NCBI GenBank assembly: GCA_002451435.1 | Contig: DKCF01000038.1 | Span: forward strand, 1-13,664 | Reading direction: 5' to 3' | DNA from: Bifidobacterium sp. UBA6881 | Lineage (GTDB): Bacteria; Actinomycetota; Actinomycetes; Actinomycetales; Bifidobacteriaceae | DNA length: 13,664 nt | Part shown: positions 12,954 to 13,664 of the stretch, one piece after another | How the letters are laid out: every line of letters begins with the position of its first letter | Numbering within the stretch: position 1 is the first letter of the stretch | Position numbers and translations under genes: made by a program | The notes under the pieces: generated by a model | What the model was told of the DNA's origin: nothing | Databases searched by the model: none | Seen by the model: the letters and a program-made list of their open reading frames with translations, nothing else

Positions 12954-13646
12954 ATGACTCCTGCGGAACGTGCGAGCGCAGTCGCATTCGCGTTGAGAAA
13001 CTGCGCGTTGGATGCGATGGCTCCGGGGCGCGTGGCTTCGCGGTCGGCCGTCGAGTACGAGCACGGGCTGCTTGGCCCGTCGCGTCTGGTGGCGTCGGCC
13101 GACCGCGATGGCACTGTCGCATCCGGCGTGTTCGCGAGGACGGTGCTGTTGGCGGAACATGGATGGCGCCATTCCGGCGGCCTTGACGAATTGCGCGCGA
13201 TACACCATGGCCTGTTCCGTGGGATTCGGGACGATGCCGGCGAGTTGCGTGTGGATGGCGGTCCCGGGTTCTTTCCCGCGTCGTTGATCGAGACCGGCGC
13301 GGGAAACATCGCCGCACAGCTTGAGCGGGAGCGCGGGCTCTCATGTCTGGATCGTGACGTGTATGTTCGCCGCGTCGCATCGGTCTACGACGAACTCGGA
13401 TTCCTGCATCCGTTCGCCGAGGGCAATGCGATGGTGCTGCGGATCTTCGCCTCGCGTCTGTCGCATGACGCCGGATGGGATCTGGATTGGGGCGCGGTGA
13501 CGCGGGATACGTACGAACGGGCGAAACGAGCCGCCTTCCAGGGCCGGACCGATGCGTTCGAAGGTGTGTTCGACGCCATCGTGCGGCCGGTGAATCCGAC
13601 CAGGGTGTTCCTTATCGCGGGATGGGACCAAGGTCCGGCGCACTGA
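12954..13646 (+). CDS. fic: Fic/DOC family protein with degenerate catalytic motif
   Basis: A 230-residue protein of the Fic fold, a family that usually transfers AMP from ATP to target proteins. LDELRAIHHGLFRGIRDDAG (78-95) matches the conserved helix before the flap. HPFAEGNAMVLR (152-163) is the active-site motif, followed by a typical GWDLDW segment. The usual motif is HxFx[DE]GN[GK]RxxR. Here the catalytic His152, the metal-binding acidic residue Glu156 and Asn158 are kept, but Gly159 is Ala and the first Arg, which contacts ATP phosphates, is Met160. The target-binding flap also looks short (ELRVDGGPGFFP). No [ST]xxxE[GN] inhibitory motif and no partner antitoxin gene is seen. The ATG at 12954 is chosen; an in-frame ATG at 12921 is an alternative. 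Expressed divergently from ftsK. AMP-transferase activity is doubtful; a different chemistry or a binding-only role is possible. Confidence 0.85.
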   Translation: MTPAERASAVAFALRNCALDAMAPGRVASRSAVEYEHGLLGPSRLVASADRDGTVASGVFARTVLLAEHGWRHSGGLDELRAIHHGLFRGIRDDAGELRVDGGPGFFPASLIETGAGNIAAQLERERGLSCLDRDVYVRRVASVYDELGFLHPFAEGNAMVLRIFASRLSHDAGWDLDWGAVTRDTYERAKRAAFQGRTDAFEGVFDAIVRPVNPTRVFLIAGWDQGPAH

Positions 13647-13664
13647 TCCCGTCCGTCGTCAGCG

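Noticed and set aside
12902..13309. Upstream extension of the ftsK frame under fic
   Set aside because: Low-complexity Pro/Ser/Arg sequence antisense to fic; FtsK membrane segments begin about 45 residues after the chosen ATG, as expected.
1..13664. CRISPR arrays, insertion sequences, tRNAs, toxin-antitoxin pairs, prophage genes
   Set aside because: No regularly spaced repeats, transposase motifs, tRNA cloverleaf sequences or integrase genes were seen. The Fic protein has no adjacent antitoxin within the window.

Overview
The window looks like a core chromosomal segment of a high-GC actinobacterium, most likely Bifidobacterium or a close relative. The main pointers are a ClgR-type regulator, a DUF3046 gene directly upstream of recA, an actinobacterial LexA box in front of recA, an extended S30AE hibernation factor and a type-A RNase P RNA. 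The species assignment is inference; the gene families are read from translated sequence. I see no insertion sequence, phage gene, CRISPR array, tRNA or rRNA.

Layout, left to right. (1) trpD (120-1175, minus) stands alone with no other trp gene. (2) secA (1462-4341, minus) ends in a 17-bp intrinsic terminator. (3) hpf (4542-5201, minus) has its own terminator and a structured leader. (4) rnpB (about 5381-5734, plus) fills the apparent protein-coding gap; it is divergent from hpf and convergent with recX. (5) The DNA-repair unit on the minus strand is DUF3046 (7929-8162), recA (6508-7668) and recX (5821-6504). A LexA box lies over the recA promoter and recX follows recA with a 3-nt gap. (6) The minus-strand cluster ftsK - pgsA - cinA/pncC - clgR (12901 down to 8289) ends in a 12-bp GC hairpin. 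(7) fic (12954-13646, plus) is divergent from ftsK across only 52 nt and has a degenerate catalytic motif.

The functions are mostly housekeeping: tryptophan synthesis, protein export, ribosome hibernation, tRNA 5' processing, recombination and SOS response, phospholipid synthesis, chromosome segregation and proteostasis control. The order ftsK-pgsA-(cinA)-clgR...DUF3046-recA-recX resembles that in other actinobacteria, for example the Rv2736c-Rv2748c interval of Mycobacterium tuberculosis, so the block is conserved rather than acquired. I do not see a new defence or mobile system. The points most worth a second look are the Fic protein with an altered active site, the strong hairpin inside the recX coding region, the recA promoter/LexA/long-leader arrangement, the ClgR with an N-terminal extension and no tail, the near-leaderless start of the DUF3046 gene, and the promoter and leader structures around rnpB and hpf.
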